From positions 113,320-177,319 of the forward strand of contig CAVWOU010000011.1 in NCBI GenBank assembly GCA_963756745.1: a stretch of DNA of 64,000 bases. Reading direction: 5' to 3'. Source of the DNA: DASPWW01 sp963756745 (GTDB lineage Bacteria; Actinomycetota; Thermoleophilia; Solirubrobacterales; 70-9). Under the pieces are notes generated by a model. That model saw only the letters and a program-made list of their open reading frames with translations, was not told where the DNA came from and searched no databases. This document shows, piece after piece, positions 49,384-58,456 of the stretch (positions are counted from its first letter, which is position 1; the number at the start of each line of letters is the position of its first letter). Position numbers and translations under genes: made by a program.

Positions 49384-50503
49384 ATGGCGCGAACGCAGGT
49401 GCGCGCAACCGATGGTGCGCGCGACCCGAAGCGCGGAGACCACCTGACCCGAGAGGACCGGGCGAGGCTGCTCCGCTACATGCTCCTGATGCGCGTTTCG
49501 GAGGAGCGCGCCCTGACCCTCTACAAGCAGGGCAAGGTGCCGGGCTCGTTCTACGACGGGTGCGGCCAGGAGGCGATATCGGTCGGCGCCGCGTACGTGC
49601 TCGGCCCCCGGGACCGGATGTGCATCCTGCACCGCGACCTGGGGGCTCATTTCGTGCGCGGGGTCACCCCGGATCGCTATCTCGCCAACTACATGGGACG
49701 GGCCGGAGGCGTTACCGGCGGCAAGGACGGCAACATGCACTTCGGGGATCGCAACCTGGGCTGCGTCGGCATGGTCTCGATGCTCCCCGACATGGCGCAG
49801 GTCGCGACGGGGCTCGCGCTGGCGTTCAAGATGCGCCGCGAGCCGCGCGATCGCGATGACGTTCTTCGGCGAGGGCTCGACCGCCAACGGCCAGTGGCAC
49901 GAGGCGATGAACTTCGCCGGCATCCACCAACTCCCGGCTGTGTTCGTGCTCGAGAACAACCGGTTCGCGTACTCGACGCCGCAATCGCTCGAGTACGCGG
50001 TCGATCCCGTCGAGCGCGCCGCAGGATACGGCTTTCCCGGCGTGTCGGTGGACGGGAATGACGTCGAGGAGGTCTTCGAGGCGTCGCGCGTCGCGGCCGA
50101 GAGAGCGCGCGCCGACGAGGGACCGACCCTGATCGAGTGCCACACGATGCGCATGCACGGCCACGGTGCGCACGACGACATGGGCTACGTGCAGAAGGAG
50201 CTGCTCGAGGAGTGGCGCGGGCGCGACCCGATCGACCGCTACGCGTCGCGGCTGGCCGGCAAGCACGGCTTCACCGAGCAGGAGATCGAAGAGATCCGCC
50301 GGGGGGTGGACGAAGAGGTCGAGTCGAGCGCCCGCAAGGCGCTCGACTCCCCGATGCCGGATGGGGAGCTCGCGACGCAGGGCGTGTTCGCCGAGTCGTG
50401 GGAGCCGCTCGGCGACGGCCAGGCGCCGTGGTCGTTCTGGCAGGAGGCCGCATGCCCAGGGCAACGGCTCGGGCAACGGCGCGGTGAAGAGGTGGCGGCA
50501 TGA
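49384..50503 (+). pseudogene. bkdA1: Branched-chain keto-acid dehydrogenase E1 alpha, frameshifted
   Basis: Frame 1 encodes MARTQVRATDG... through LLMRVSEERALTLYKQGKVPGSFYDGCGQEA, HRDLGAHFVRGVTP, GKDGNMHFGD to ALAFKMRREPR; the rest (IAMTFFGEGSTANGQWHEAMNFAG, VFVLENNRFAYSTP, RMHGHGAHDD) continues one base later. Removing one G near 49849 restores EPRIAMTFFGEGST. The ThDP motif GEG...ENN is thus split. Either a sequencing/assembly indel or a recent mutation; both flanks remain well conserved. Substrate call rests on the adjacent leucine dehydrogenase. Confidence 0.8.
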
Positions 50504-51502
50504 CTCCGGAGGTCGCAACCGAGTCCGCCACTTCGGTCCGCGAGATGACATATCTCGACGCGATCTCGGACGCGCTGCGGTTCGAGATGCGCCGGGACGA
50601 AACCGTGTTTCTGCCTCGGCGAGGACGTCGGGTCGTTCGGCGGCGCGTTCAAGGTCACGAACGGGTTCGTCCAGGAGTTCGGCGAGGAACGATGCCTCGA
50701 CATGCCGCTGGCCGAGAACACGATCGTCGGCGCCTCGATCGGCGTTGCGATCGAGGGCATGAAGCCGGTCGCCGAGATGCAGTTCGCCGACTTCATCGCG
50801 TGCGGCTTCGACCAGCTCGTCAACGTCGCGGCGAAGATGCACTACAGGCAGGGCATAGCCGTGCCGATGGTCGTCAGGCTCCCGTCCGGCGGCGGGTTCT
50901 CGGGCGGCCCCTTCCACTCCCAGAACCCCGAGGCTTGGTTCGCTCAGACTCCGGGCCTGAAGGTGGTCGCACCGGCGACCGCCGCCGACGCCAAGGGCCT
51001 GCTGATCAGCGCGATCCGCGACCCCAATCCGGTCTGCTACCTCGAGCACAAGGGGCTGTACCGCCACGTCAAGGGCGAGGTCCCGGAGGGGGAGCACACC
51101 GTCCCGATCGGCAAGGCGCGCGTCGCCCGGCGCGGCGAGGAGATGACCGTCGTCGCGTACGGGTCGGCCGTGCTGATCGCCGAGCAGGCGGCCGAGGAGC
51201 TGGGCGAGGACATCGAGGTGCTCGACCTCCGCGCGGTCGCGCCGCTCGATCGCGATGCGATCCTCGCCTCGGCGCGCAAGACCGGCAAGGTGCTGGTCGC
51301 CCACGAGGCGACCCAGTCGTGCGGAGTCGGGGCCGAGGTGTCCGCTCTGATCTCTCAGGAGGCGTTCGAGGACCTGGACGCGCCGGTGCGCAGGCTCACC
51401 ACGCCCGACGTGCCGATCCCGTTCAGCCCGACGCTGGAGCAGGCGGTGCTCCCGCAGCTCGACGACATGAAGGAGGCGTGCCGTGAGCTCCTCCGGTACT
51501 AG
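50500..51502 (+). pseudogene. bkdA2: Branched-chain keto-acid dehydrogenase E1 beta, frameshifted
   Basis: Starts MTPEVATESATSVREMTYLDAISDALRFEMRRDETVF, then shifts frame. Dropping one T from the TTT run near 50609 gives ETVFCLGEDVGSFGGAFKVTNGF, continuing to MPLAENTIVGASIGVAIEGMKPVAEMQ, GGGFSGGPFHSQNPEAW and the normal C-terminus at 51502. A homopolymer location favours sequencing error, but two such lesions in adjacent subunits are notable. An intact E1 pair (pdhA/pdhB) exists elsewhere in the window. Confidence 0.8.
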
Positions 51503-52844
51503 CGGCAACCCGGCCGCCGCGGAGGCGGCGGCCGGAATGGTTCTTGTACAGATGCCCCAGATGGGGGTGTCGGTGGCCGAGGGGACGATCGTCGAATGGC
51601 GCAAGCGCACCGGGGACTGGGTCGAGGCCGACGAGCCGATCTGCGACATCACAACCGACAAGATCGACGTCGAGGTCCCGTCGCCTTCCAGCGGCCGAGT
51701 GGAGCGCATCCTCGTCGAGCCGGGGGAGACCGTCAGCGTGGGGACGCCGCTTGCCGAGATCAACCCGGGAGCGAAGCCGGGGGAGGCGCATCCGGAAGAG
51801 GACGTGAATGGAGCGAGAACCCAGGGGACGGGCGCGCCCGCCGACGAGCAGGCGGGCGCGCCCGCCGCTCCTCCGCCGGCGCACGACAGCGAGCCGGACC
51901 GCTCGGGCTTTCACTCGCCGGTCGTGCGGCGGATCGCCGACAAGCACGGGATCGACCTATCGCAGGTGACGGGAACCGGGATCGGCGGCCGGGTTCGGAA
52001 GCGGGACGTTGTTGCGTTCATCGAGTCCCGGAAGGCCGGCCCTGCCGAGCCGAAGCCCGAACCCACCCTCCACATGGAGTCGCCGTACCGTCCGGAGGAG
52101 CCCGAGCAGCCGCCCGCGCCACAGCCGACGGGGCAGGCGGAGGTCTTCTCGCCGGAGCGCCGCGAGCCGATGTCGCCGATGCGACAGCAGATCGCGCGGC
52201 ACATGGTGGAGAGCCGCCGCACCTCGGCCCACTGCACGACGATCGTCGAAGCGGACATGTCCGCGGTCGCCCGGCGCAGGGGCGAGCTCAAGGAGGACTT
52301 CAAGCGTCGCGGAGTGCCGCTGACGTACCTCGCGTTCGTGGCGCGCGCCACCGTCGCGGCGCTGCAGGAGCACCCGATCCTCAACGCGTCGATCGAGGAC
52401 GCCGAGATCGTCTACCACGACGACGTCAACCTCGGGATCGCTGTCGCGCTCGAGGACGGGTTGATCGTCCCGGTGATCCGTCAGGCCCAGCGCCTCAGCC
52501 TCGAGGGCACCGCCGTCGCGATCGCCGACGTGGCGCAGCGGGCGCGTTCGAAGCAGCTCCAGCCCGACGAGGTGCACGGTGGAACGTTCACGATCACCAA
52601 TCCGGGGCAGTTCGGCGCCGTGCTCGCGACGCCGATCATCAACCAGCCCCAGGTCGCGATCCTCGATCTCGAGGCGATCGTGAAGCGGCCCGTCGTCATC
52701 GAGACGGACGACGGCGACTCGTTCGCCGCCCGCCCGATGACGTACCTGTGCATGTCATGGGACCACCGCGCTCTGGACGGCGCCGAAGCCGCCCGCTTCC
52801 TCGCGTCGGTAAAGGAACGGCTCGAGGAAGGGGGCGTGAGCTGA
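51483..52844 (+). CDS. bkdB: Branched-chain keto-acid dehydrogenase E2 component
   Basis: 453 residues from GTG, fixed by AAGGAGG 6 nt upstream. Lipoyl domain with VQMPQMGVSVAEGTIVEW and lipoyl Lys in ITTDKIDVEV; Pro/Ala linker; E1/E3-binding domain (HSPVVRRIADKHGIDLSQVTGTGIGGRV); catalytic domain with MSPMRQQIARHMVESRRTSAH and SWDHRALDGAEAARFL, retaining His and Asp of HxxxDG. Overlaps bkdA2 by 20 bp. Acyl transfer from branched-chain keto acids is inferred from the operon. Confidence 0.92.
   Translation: MSSSGTSGNPAAAEAAAGMVLVQMPQMGVSVAEGTIVEWRKRTGDWVEADEPICDITTDKIDVEVPSPSSGRVERILVEPGETVSVGTPLAEINPGAKPGEAHPEEDVNGARTQGTGAPADEQAGAPAAPPPAHDSEPDRSGFHSPVVRRIADKHGIDLSQVTGTGIGGRVRKRDVVAFIESRKAGPAEPKPEPTLHMESPYRPEEPEQPPAPQPTGQAEVFSPERREPMSPMRQQIARHMVESRRTSAHCTTIVEADMSAVARRRGELKEDFKRRGVPLTYLAFVARATVAALQEHPILNASIEDAEIVYHDDVNLGIAVALEDGLIVPVIRQAQRLSLEGTAVAIADVAQRARSKQLQPDEVHGGTFTITNPGQFGAVLATPIINQPQVAILDLEAIVKRPVVIETDDGDSFAARPMTYLCMSWDHRALDGAEAARFLASVKERLEEGGVS
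51830..51863. repeat. GC hairpin in the bkdB linker
   Basis: Perfect 13-bp arms GGGCGCGCCCGCC and GGCGGGCGCGCCC with an 8-nt loop, read in frame as TGAPADEQAGAPA. A parallel to the palindromes in the pdhC linker, but with a different sequence. Confidence 0.7.
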
Positions 52845-53965
52845 TGGCAGTCGCCACGAAGCAGAACACCAACGGCCGCCCGAACGGGAACGGCGCCGCC
52901 GCGGCGGTGCCGCCGGTGCCGTTCGACCACGAGGACCTGGTCATTCGCAGGGGGCGGCGCAGCGGCACCTATGCGATCGTCGCGATTCATTCCACCGCGC
53001 TCGGCCCGGCGCTGGGCGGCGTCCGGATGTGGCACTACGAGGCCACGATCGACGGCGCTCGCGACGCGCTGCGGCTGGCCAGAGGGATGACCTACAAGGC
53101 CGCCGCGGCGGGACTCGAGCTCGGCGGGGGCAAGGGCGTCATCTGCGCCCCCGACGGACCGCCCGCGGCGGGACCCGAGCGCCGCGCGATGCTGCTCGAC
53201 TTCGCCGATCTCGTCGAGTCGCTCGAAAGCCGGTACATCACGGCGGAGGACGTCGGCCTGTCGCCGGACGACCTCGTCGTCATCAGCGAGCGGACCGAGC
53301 ACGTAACGGGTCTTCCGCCCTCCCACGGAGGCTCCGGCGACCCCAGCCCGTTCACCGCGCTCGGTGTCGAGGCGGCGATGCGCGCATGCGTGCGCGAGCG
53401 CTTCGGATCGTCCGATCTCGAGGGAAGGGTCGTGGCTGTCGTCGGCCTCGGACACGTCGGCGAGAAGCTTGCCCGGCGGCTCGCCGACCACGGCGCGGAA
53501 TTGCTGCTCTCCGACATCGACGATCGCAAGCGAGCCCTGGCAGGCGAGCTCGACGGGCAGTGGGTCGAACCCTCCCTCGCAATGATCGGTGAGTGCGACG
53601 TGCTGGCGCCGTGCGCGCTGGGTGGCGCGGTCAACGATGCCAACGCCAAGCTCCTTCGGTGCGAGATCGTGTGCGGCAGCGCGAACAACCAGCTCGCGAG
53701 CGAAAGACTCGCCGGAACGCTCGCGGAGCAGGGCATCCTGTACGCGCCGGATTTCATCGTCAGCGCGGGTGGGCTGATCCACGTCTTCAAGGAGATCCGG
53801 GGCTACTCGGAGGAGCACGCCCGGGAGCTCGCGCTCGGCATCGAGGACACGATGGACGATGTCCTGGGGGCCGCCGCCCAGCGCTCGACCACCCCACTGC
53901 GCGCCGCGGGAGAGCTTGCCCGCGAGCGCCTCGAGGCCGTTCGCGAGCCTGCCGCCGTTGCCTGA
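52844..53965 (+). CDS. ldh: Leucine dehydrogenase (Glu/Leu/Phe/Val dehydrogenase family)
   Basis: 373 residues; ATG overlaps the bkdB stop (TGATG). NAD-dependent oxidative deamination of branched-chain amino acids to keto acids, the substrates of the BCKDH. Seen: ALGPALGGVRMWHYE, GMTYKAAAAGLELGGGKGVI with the substrate and catalytic Lys residues, ITAEDVGLSPDDL, the Rossmann VVAVVGLGHVGEKLARRL and GSANNQLAS. N-terminal ~20 residues are low complexity (NGRPNGNGAAAAV). Its presence is the main reason to call the operon BCKDH. Confidence 0.92.
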   Translation: MAVATKQNTNGRPNGNGAAAAVPPVPFDHEDLVIRRGRRSGTYAIVAIHSTALGPALGGVRMWHYEATIDGARDALRLARGMTYKAAAAGLELGGGKGVICAPDGPPAAGPERRAMLLDFADLVESLESRYITAEDVGLSPDDLVVISERTEHVTGLPPSHGGSGDPSPFTALGVEAAMRACVRERFGSSDLEGRVVAVVGLGHVGEKLARRLADHGAELLLSDIDDRKRALAGELDGQWVEPSLAMIGECDVLAPCALGGAVNDANAKLLRCEIVCGSANNQLASERLAGTLAEQGILYAPDFIVSAGGLIHVFKEIRGYSEEHARELALGIEDTMDDVLGAAAQRSTTPLRAAGELARERLEAVREPAAVA

Positions 53966-53995
53966 GTCCCGGTCAGGCGTGCGAAACTAGATGGC

Positions 53996-54691
53996 ATGAG
54001 TGCCGAGGTCTGGTGCGTGAGGCCGGGGCAGGTCCGGTACGGCGAATCGCGCGAGCTCCAGAAGCGGCTAGAGGCGGCGCGACAGAACGGCGCGATCCCG
54101 GACGTACTGCTGCTGCTTGAGCACCCGCCGGTCTATACGAAAGGTCGCCGCTCGACCGCCGACGAGCTGCCGATGGGCGAGGACTGGTACCGGATGCAGG
54201 GGATCGAGGTCACGGACACTGACCGCGGCGGCCGCGTCACCTATCACGGCCCCGGCCAGCTCGTCGGCTACCCGATCGTCGACCTGCGCGCCTATGGCGA
54301 CGACGTTCACGAATACATCCGCCGGATGGAGCGCATGATGATCGAGTCGCTCGGAGAGTGGGGAGTCGAGGCGGGCTGCATCGAGCGCCAGACCGGCGTG
54401 TGGGTTGGTGACCGCAAGATCGGGTCGATCGGGGTGCACGTCGACCGCGGCGTCACGACCCACGGGTTCGCGATCAACGTCAACAACGACCTTCAGCCGT
54501 TCGAGTGGATCGTCCCGTGCGGGATCGAGGCCTGCCGGATGACCTCGCTGACGCGCGAGCTCGGCGCCGAGCAGGACATGGGCGCGTTCATGGACACTGT
54601 CGCCCGCGTTTTCGGCGAGATCTACGAACGCGAGCCGGTCGAGGTCGCGGAGGGTGAGCTCACGGCGGGCCCGCACCCCGTGGCTCGCTAA
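53996..54691 (+). CDS. lipB: Octanoyl-[acyl-carrier-protein]-protein N-octanoyltransferase
   Basis: 231 residues. Transfers octanoate from ACP to apo-lipoyl domains. Seen: LLLEHPPVYTKGRRS, RGGRVTYHGPGQLVGYPIVDLRAYG, GVWVGDRKIGSIGVHVDRGVTTHGFAINVNNDLQPFEWIVPCGI, with the active-site Cys in PCGIEACRMTSL and the Lys in RKIGSIG. Lies 30 nt after the leucine dehydrogenase and 10 nt before lipA. Confidence 0.95.
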   Translation: MSAEVWCVRPGQVRYGESRELQKRLEAARQNGAIPDVLLLLEHPPVYTKGRRSTADELPMGEDWYRMQGIEVTDTDRGGRVTYHGPGQLVGYPIVDLRAYGDDVHEYIRRMERMMIESLGEWGVEAGCIERQTGVWVGDRKIGSIGVHVDRGVTTHGFAINVNNDLQPFEWIVPCGIEACRMTSLTRELGAEQDMGAFMDTVARVFGEIYEREPVEVAEGELTAGPHPVAR

Positions 54692-54701
54692 GTTGAGGTC
54701 C

Positions 54702-55667
54702 ATGGATACCTCCGACACGTCTGTCGCCGAGCGCGTCCATGTAACGCGCTCGCGGGCGCGTCCCGGCGGCGCGAGCGAGGACGGCGGGCTGCCGTTCCGC
54801 CACCGCAAGCCGCCTTGGCTCAAGGTCCCGGCGCCGGGTGGCACGAACTACCGCCGGCTGAAGAAATCAATCGCAGCGGACGACCTCCACACCGTGTGCC
54901 AGGAGGCCAACTGCCCCAACGTCGGGGAGTGCTGGGAGCGCGGCACGGCGACGTTCATGATCCTCGGCGACGTGTGCACGCGGCGGTGCGGGTTCTGCAA
55001 CGTGCAGACCGGCAAGCCGACCTGGCACGACCCCCTGGAGCCGATGCGGGTCGCGAACCAGATCAGGCGGATGGGGCTGCGCCACGCGGTCGTCACGTCG
55101 GTCGACCGCGACGACTTGCCCGACTACGGGGCGAGCGCGTTCGTGGGTGTGATCCGCTCGATCAGGATGATGGCTCCGGGATGCAGGGTTGAGGTCCTGA
55201 CCCCCGACTTCCGCGGCCAGGAGATGCCGATCGCGAAGGTGATCCACGAGCGCCCCGACGTCTTCAACCACAACGTCGAGACGGTGCCGCGGCTGTACCC
55301 GAAGGCGCGGCGCGGGTCGGACTTCATGCGCTCGTGCCGCGTGCTGCGCCTCGGCAAGGAGATGGGTGGCGACGATGTCGTGACCAAGTCCGGGCTGATG
55401 GTCGGGCTGGGTGAGAGCTTCGACGAGATGGTCGAGGCGTTCGGGATCCTGCGCGAGCATCGCGTTCAGGTCTTGACCGTCGGCCAGTACCTGCGCCCCA
55501 CCGAGAGCCACCTTCCGGTGGAGCGCTATTGGCACCCGGACGAGTTCGCAACGCTCGAGAAGGCCGCGTACGCGCTCGGGTTCGAGTCGGTGGCCTCGGG
55601 CCCGCTAGTCCGCAGCTCCTACCACGCGGACGAGCAGGTGCCGGACCGACGCGCCGCCGTCGCCTAA
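54702..55667 (+). CDS. lipA: Lipoyl synthase
   Basis: 321 residues. Radical-SAM enzyme inserting two sulfurs into octanoyl groups. Auxiliary cluster CQEANCPNVGEC (C-x4-C-x5-C), radical-SAM cluster CTRRCGFCNV (C-x3-C-x2-C) and the C-terminal SSYHADE whose Ser ligates the auxiliary cluster. With lipB it supplies the cofactor for pdhC and bkdB. Its stop overlaps the convergent DUF4395 gene by 4 bp. Confidence 0.96.
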   Translation: MDTSDTSVAERVHVTRSRARPGGASEDGGLPFRHRKPPWLKVPAPGGTNYRRLKKSIAADDLHTVCQEANCPNVGECWERGTATFMILGDVCTRRCGFCNVQTGKPTWHDPLEPMRVANQIRRMGLRHAVVTSVDRDDLPDYGASAFVGVIRSIRMMAPGCRVEVLTPDFRGQEMPIAKVIHERPDVFNHNVETVPRLYPKARRGSDFMRSCRVLRLGKEMGGDDVVTKSGLMVGLGESFDEMVEAFGILREHRVQVLTVGQYLRPTESHLPVERYWHPDEFATLEKAAYALGFESVASGPLVRSSYHADEQVPDRRAAVA

Positions 55668-56380
55668 GGAGCGAGCCGCTCGACCACTGCGCCGCTCGCG
55701 TCCACGGCGACCACGGTCGGCACGACCGCGATCGCGTACTTGCGCGCGAGGTCGGGGCGCTCGCGGACATCGAGCGTCAGAAGCTGCCGCTCGCCGCCCT
55801 GGAGCCGCCGCTCCCACTCGCGGCACTCGGCACACAGCGGATGCGTGAACTCAACGAACGCCTCACGGTGCCCGTCCAGACCGCTGAGATCGGCCGGGTC
55901 GATCCATCCGTGGCGTCGCGGCGAGATTCCGCGCAGCCGCGCACCGAGCCGGTAGATCTCGCAGCCCACGCACAGGCCGGTCGACGCCGAGAGCAGTGCC
56001 AGGGCGGCCACAACCGACGCGAGCACCGTGCCGGCGACCGGTGCTCCGACCCACCAGGCGATTGCGGCTGACCCGAGCACAACGGTCCCGATCGCGTTCG
56101 CGAGCCGCGGCGGCCGTGAGTCCTCGAGCGGCCCCTCGCCGAAGCGCGGCTGGACCAGCTCGAAGTAGCCGAGGCACGGAAGGCAGAACCGGCGCCCCGC
56201 CGTAAGGCCGAGCAGCAGCTGGCCGGACATCAGCGCCCACGCGAGCGGCCACCCGAACACCGCCCCGGCCAGCGCCACGATCCCGGTAACAGCCTGGCCG
56301 AAGCGTGCCGCGCGCGAGTCGATCACGTCCGTGTCGCGGTAGGGGTCCGCGGAGGGCTTCGATTGCGATCGCCGTGCCAC
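55664..56380 (-). CDS. DUF4395 membrane domain fused to a thioredoxin-like domain
   Basis: 238 residues from GTG. Residues ~15-145 match DUF4395: IDSRAARFGQAVTGIVALAGAVFG, a CLPCLGYFE motif, two further hydrophobic segments and GLCVGCEIYRL. The C-terminal ~90 residues are thioredoxin-like, with CAEC in THPLCAECREWERRL and cis-Pro in AVVPTVVAVD. Three CxxC pairs suggest a membrane thiol-relay protein. Reaction unknown. Confidence 0.85.
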   Translation of the reverse strand: MARRSQSKPSADPYRDTDVIDSRAARFGQAVTGIVALAGAVFGWPLAWALMSGQLLLGLTAGRRFCLPCLGYFELVQPRFGEGPLEDSRPPRLANAIGTVVLGSAAIAWWVGAPVAGTVLASVVAALALLSASTGLCVGCEIYRLGARLRGISPRRHGWIDPADLSGLDGHREAFVEFTHPLCAECREWERRLQGGERQLLTLDVRERPDLARKYAIAVVPTVVAVDASGAVVERLAP

Positions 56381-56415
56381 TCAGCCAAGTGTGGCAGGGC
56401 CTGTCGCGCCCCTAA

Positions 56416-56421
56416 TACGCT
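56416..56421 (+). promoter_or_regulatory. Possible -10 box of the rhomboid gene
   Basis: TACGCT, 10 nt before the GTG at 56432, within TAATACGCT. Lies in the 51-bp divergent gap. Confidence 0.35.
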
Positions 56422-56431
56422 TGCGCGGCCC

Positions 56432-57310
56432 GTGCTGCCGCTCAGGGACAACATTCCCACCTCGCGGTTCGCGATCCTCACCGTGGTCCTGATCGCGATA
56501 AACGTGGTGGTGTTCGGATGGGAGTTCACGCTGTCGCAGGACGCGGGCTCGGCGCAGGGTGCCGCCGGCGAATTCGGGGCCTCGGAGTACGACGTGGAGC
56601 TGATCGAGCTCGGGGCAATCCCGTACCGGATCACCCATCCCGGCAAGGAATGTGGGCTGTCGGGCATCGGGGGCGGGGACACGATCGTGTGCGAAGGGAC
56701 CTCGGACTACCGCAAGGCCCAGGACGCCCGCGGCTGTCAGCTGCCCGACGGCCGCGTGGTCTCCTGTCTCGTCGATCTCGACGAACCACCGTGGTGGGTG
56801 ACGCTGTTCACCTCGATGTTCCTGCACGGCGGGATCCTCCACCTTGCCGGGAACATGCTCTTCCTGTGGGTGTTCGGGAACAACATCGAGGACGCGATGG
56901 GCCGGATCGTGTTCGTCCCCTTCTACCTGTTGGCGGGGCTGGTCGCCGTGTACACACAGGCCCTACTCGACACGAGCGCGACGGTGCCCACGGTGGGGGC
57001 AAGCGGGGCGGTCGCGGGTGTGTTGGGCGCCTACGCGCTGCTCTACCCGCACGCGCGGGTTCTGACACTGATCTTCATCATCTTCTTCGTCACCCTGGTC
57101 GAGATCCCGGCGATGATCATGCTCGGGATCTGGTTCGCGCTCCAGTTCCTGCCGGCGGTCGGGCAGCTGGCGACGCCGGACGTGACCGGGCAGACCGGTG
57201 GAGTCGCGTACTTCGCCCACGTCGGGGGGTTCATCGTCGGCCTGGCATTGATCAAGCTGCTCGCGAGACGTGACACCGAGGGGCCCGCGCCGCGTTACCC
57301 CGTGTACTGA
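56432..57310 (+). CDS. Rhomboid-family intramembrane serine protease
   Basis: 292 residues from GTG. TM1 (FAILTVVLIAINVVVFGWEF), a ~90-residue Cys-containing external loop, then the rhomboid core: MFLHGGILHLAGNMLFLWVFGNNIEDAMG, catalytic Ser191 in VGASGAVAGVLGAY, and catalytic His263 in AYFAHVGGFIVGL. The dyad is complete. Cleaves membrane proteins; substrate unknown. Followed by a tiny membrane protein 2 nt later. Confidence 0.93.
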   Translation: MLPLRDNIPTSRFAILTVVLIAINVVVFGWEFTLSQDAGSAQGAAGEFGASEYDVELIELGAIPYRITHPGKECGLSGIGGGDTIVCEGTSDYRKAQDARGCQLPDGRVVSCLVDLDEPPWWVTLFTSMFLHGGILHLAGNMLFLWVFGNNIEDAMGRIVFVPFYLLAGLVAVYTQALLDTSATVPTVGASGAVAGVLGAYALLYPHARVLTLIFIIFFVTLVEIPAMIMLGIWFALQFLPAVGQLATPDVTGQTGGVAYFAHVGGFIVGLALIKLLARRDTEGPAPRYPVY

Positions 57311-57312
57311 CC

Positions 57313-57495
57313 GTGGACCCGGAGGTCCGCACCGGGATACTCGCCGTCGGAATCGTCTTCTGCGTCCTGTTCCTCATCCTCACCCTGGGCGTCGTCGCCG
57401 ACTCGGGGCTCGACATCATCTCCGTGACGTCGTTCGCGATCATCATCGTTCTAGCCATCGGCCTGATCGGCGCGATCCGCAACCCGCCGCAATGA
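57313..57495 (+). CDS. Small two-helix membrane protein
   Basis: 60 residues from GTG. Two hydrophobic spans, GILAVGIVFCVLFLILTLGVV and IISVTSFAIIIVLAIGLIGAI, with a short loop. No family recognised. Coupled to the rhomboid gene by a 2-nt gap and followed by the carboxypeptidase, so it is probably translated. Confidence 0.6.
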   Translation: MDPEVRTGILAVGIVFCVLFLILTLGVVADSGLDIISVTSFAIIIVLAIGLIGAIRNPPQ

Positions 57496-57517
57496 GCACC
57501 CGTCCCGTCGACAGACT

Positions 57518-58456
57518 GTGAGGCGGCGAGCCTGGATCGCGGCACTCGCGGCCGTCGCGGCGGGCGGGATCGCGGGCGCGGTCGGAGCCGTGCTGCTCGA
57601 GCCGTGGGAGGAGGGCTCGGACGCCGCGACGCTACGCTCCGCCGGCGCGGCGGAGCAAAAACGCGAGCCCGAGCCCTCGCCGTTCGCGCTCCGGCCGGCG
57701 CCGGATCCGCCGGTGGAGGTCGAGTTCAATCGCGCTCCCCGGGCGGGGATCCTGTTCGACGTCGACACCGGCGAGGTCCTGTGGGAGCTCAATCCGGGTC
57801 GGAAGCTCCCGATCGCCAGCCTGACGAAGATGATGACCGGGCTGGTGATCGCCGAGCGCCACCGGCCCTCGGAGAAGGTCCAAATCACTCCGGAGGCGCT
57901 CGCGTATGAGGGATCGGGCGTCGGGGTGCTACCCGCCGGCCGCGAGGTGAAGCTGGAGACGATGCTCAACGGCCTGCTGCTCGTCTCCGGCAACGACGCC
58001 GCGATCGCGCTCGCCCAGCACGACGCCCGGACCGTGCCGCGGTTCGTCGCGCGAATGAACAAACGTGCGCAGCGAATCCGCCTGCGCTGTACACACTTCA
58101 CGACTCCACACGGGCTCCAAGACCGCGGGAACTACTCCTGCGCTCGCGACCTCGCCGAGCTCGCCCGCGCCGACCTCGCGAACCGGCGCGTGGCGCGCAT
58201 CGCGGCCACCGATCACGGCAGGTTCCGGTTCCCGATCCGCGGCGGCTTCCTCGACCTCTATAACAACAACCCGTTCATCCGCGCCGGCGCCGAGGGGATC
58301 ACCGGGCTGAAAACCGGCTACACCGACGCGGCGGGGCGCTGCTACGTGATCACCGCCCGGCGCGGCGGCCGCCACCTCGGCGTCGTGCTGTTGCACTCGC
58401 CGAAGCCGCTCGACCAGGTGCCGGCGCTCCTGACCGCCGGCGAGCGTCGCGGCTAG
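57518..58456 (+). CDS. D-alanyl-D-alanine carboxypeptidase (S11 family)
   Basis: 312 residues from GTG. N-terminal membrane anchor (WIAALAAVAAGGIAGAVGAVLL), a Pro-rich linker, then the penicillin-binding fold with SLTK (Ser101, Lys104), SGN (157-159) and KTG (265-267). Trims pentapeptides of peptidoglycan outside the membrane. The usual C-terminal beta domain is absent. Convergent with the histidine kinase, overlapping by 4 bp. Confidence 0.93.
   Translation: MRRRAWIAALAAVAAGGIAGAVGAVLLEPWEEGSDAATLRSAGAAEQKREPEPSPFALRPAPDPPVEVEFNRAPRAGILFDVDTGEVLWELNPGRKLPIASLTKMMTGLVIAERHRPSEKVQITPEALAYEGSGVGVLPAGREVKLETMLNGLLLVSGNDAAIALAQHDARTVPRFVARMNKRAQRIRLRCTHFTTPHGLQDRGNYSCARDLAELARADLANRRVARIAATDHGRFRFPIRGGFLDLYNNNPFIRAGAEGITGLKTGYTDAAGRCYVITARRGGRHLGVVLLHSPKPLDQVPALLTAGERRG

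Noticed and set aside
49360..50503. Programmed frameshifting in bkdA1/bkdA2
   Set aside because: No slippery heptamer with downstream structure was seen, and E1 subunits are not known to use frameshifting; indel or sequencing error is simpler.
57493..57521. MSTRPVDRL mini-gene before the carboxypeptidase
   Set aside because: Nine codons ending in the carboxypeptidase start; no ribosome-binding site or conservation argument.
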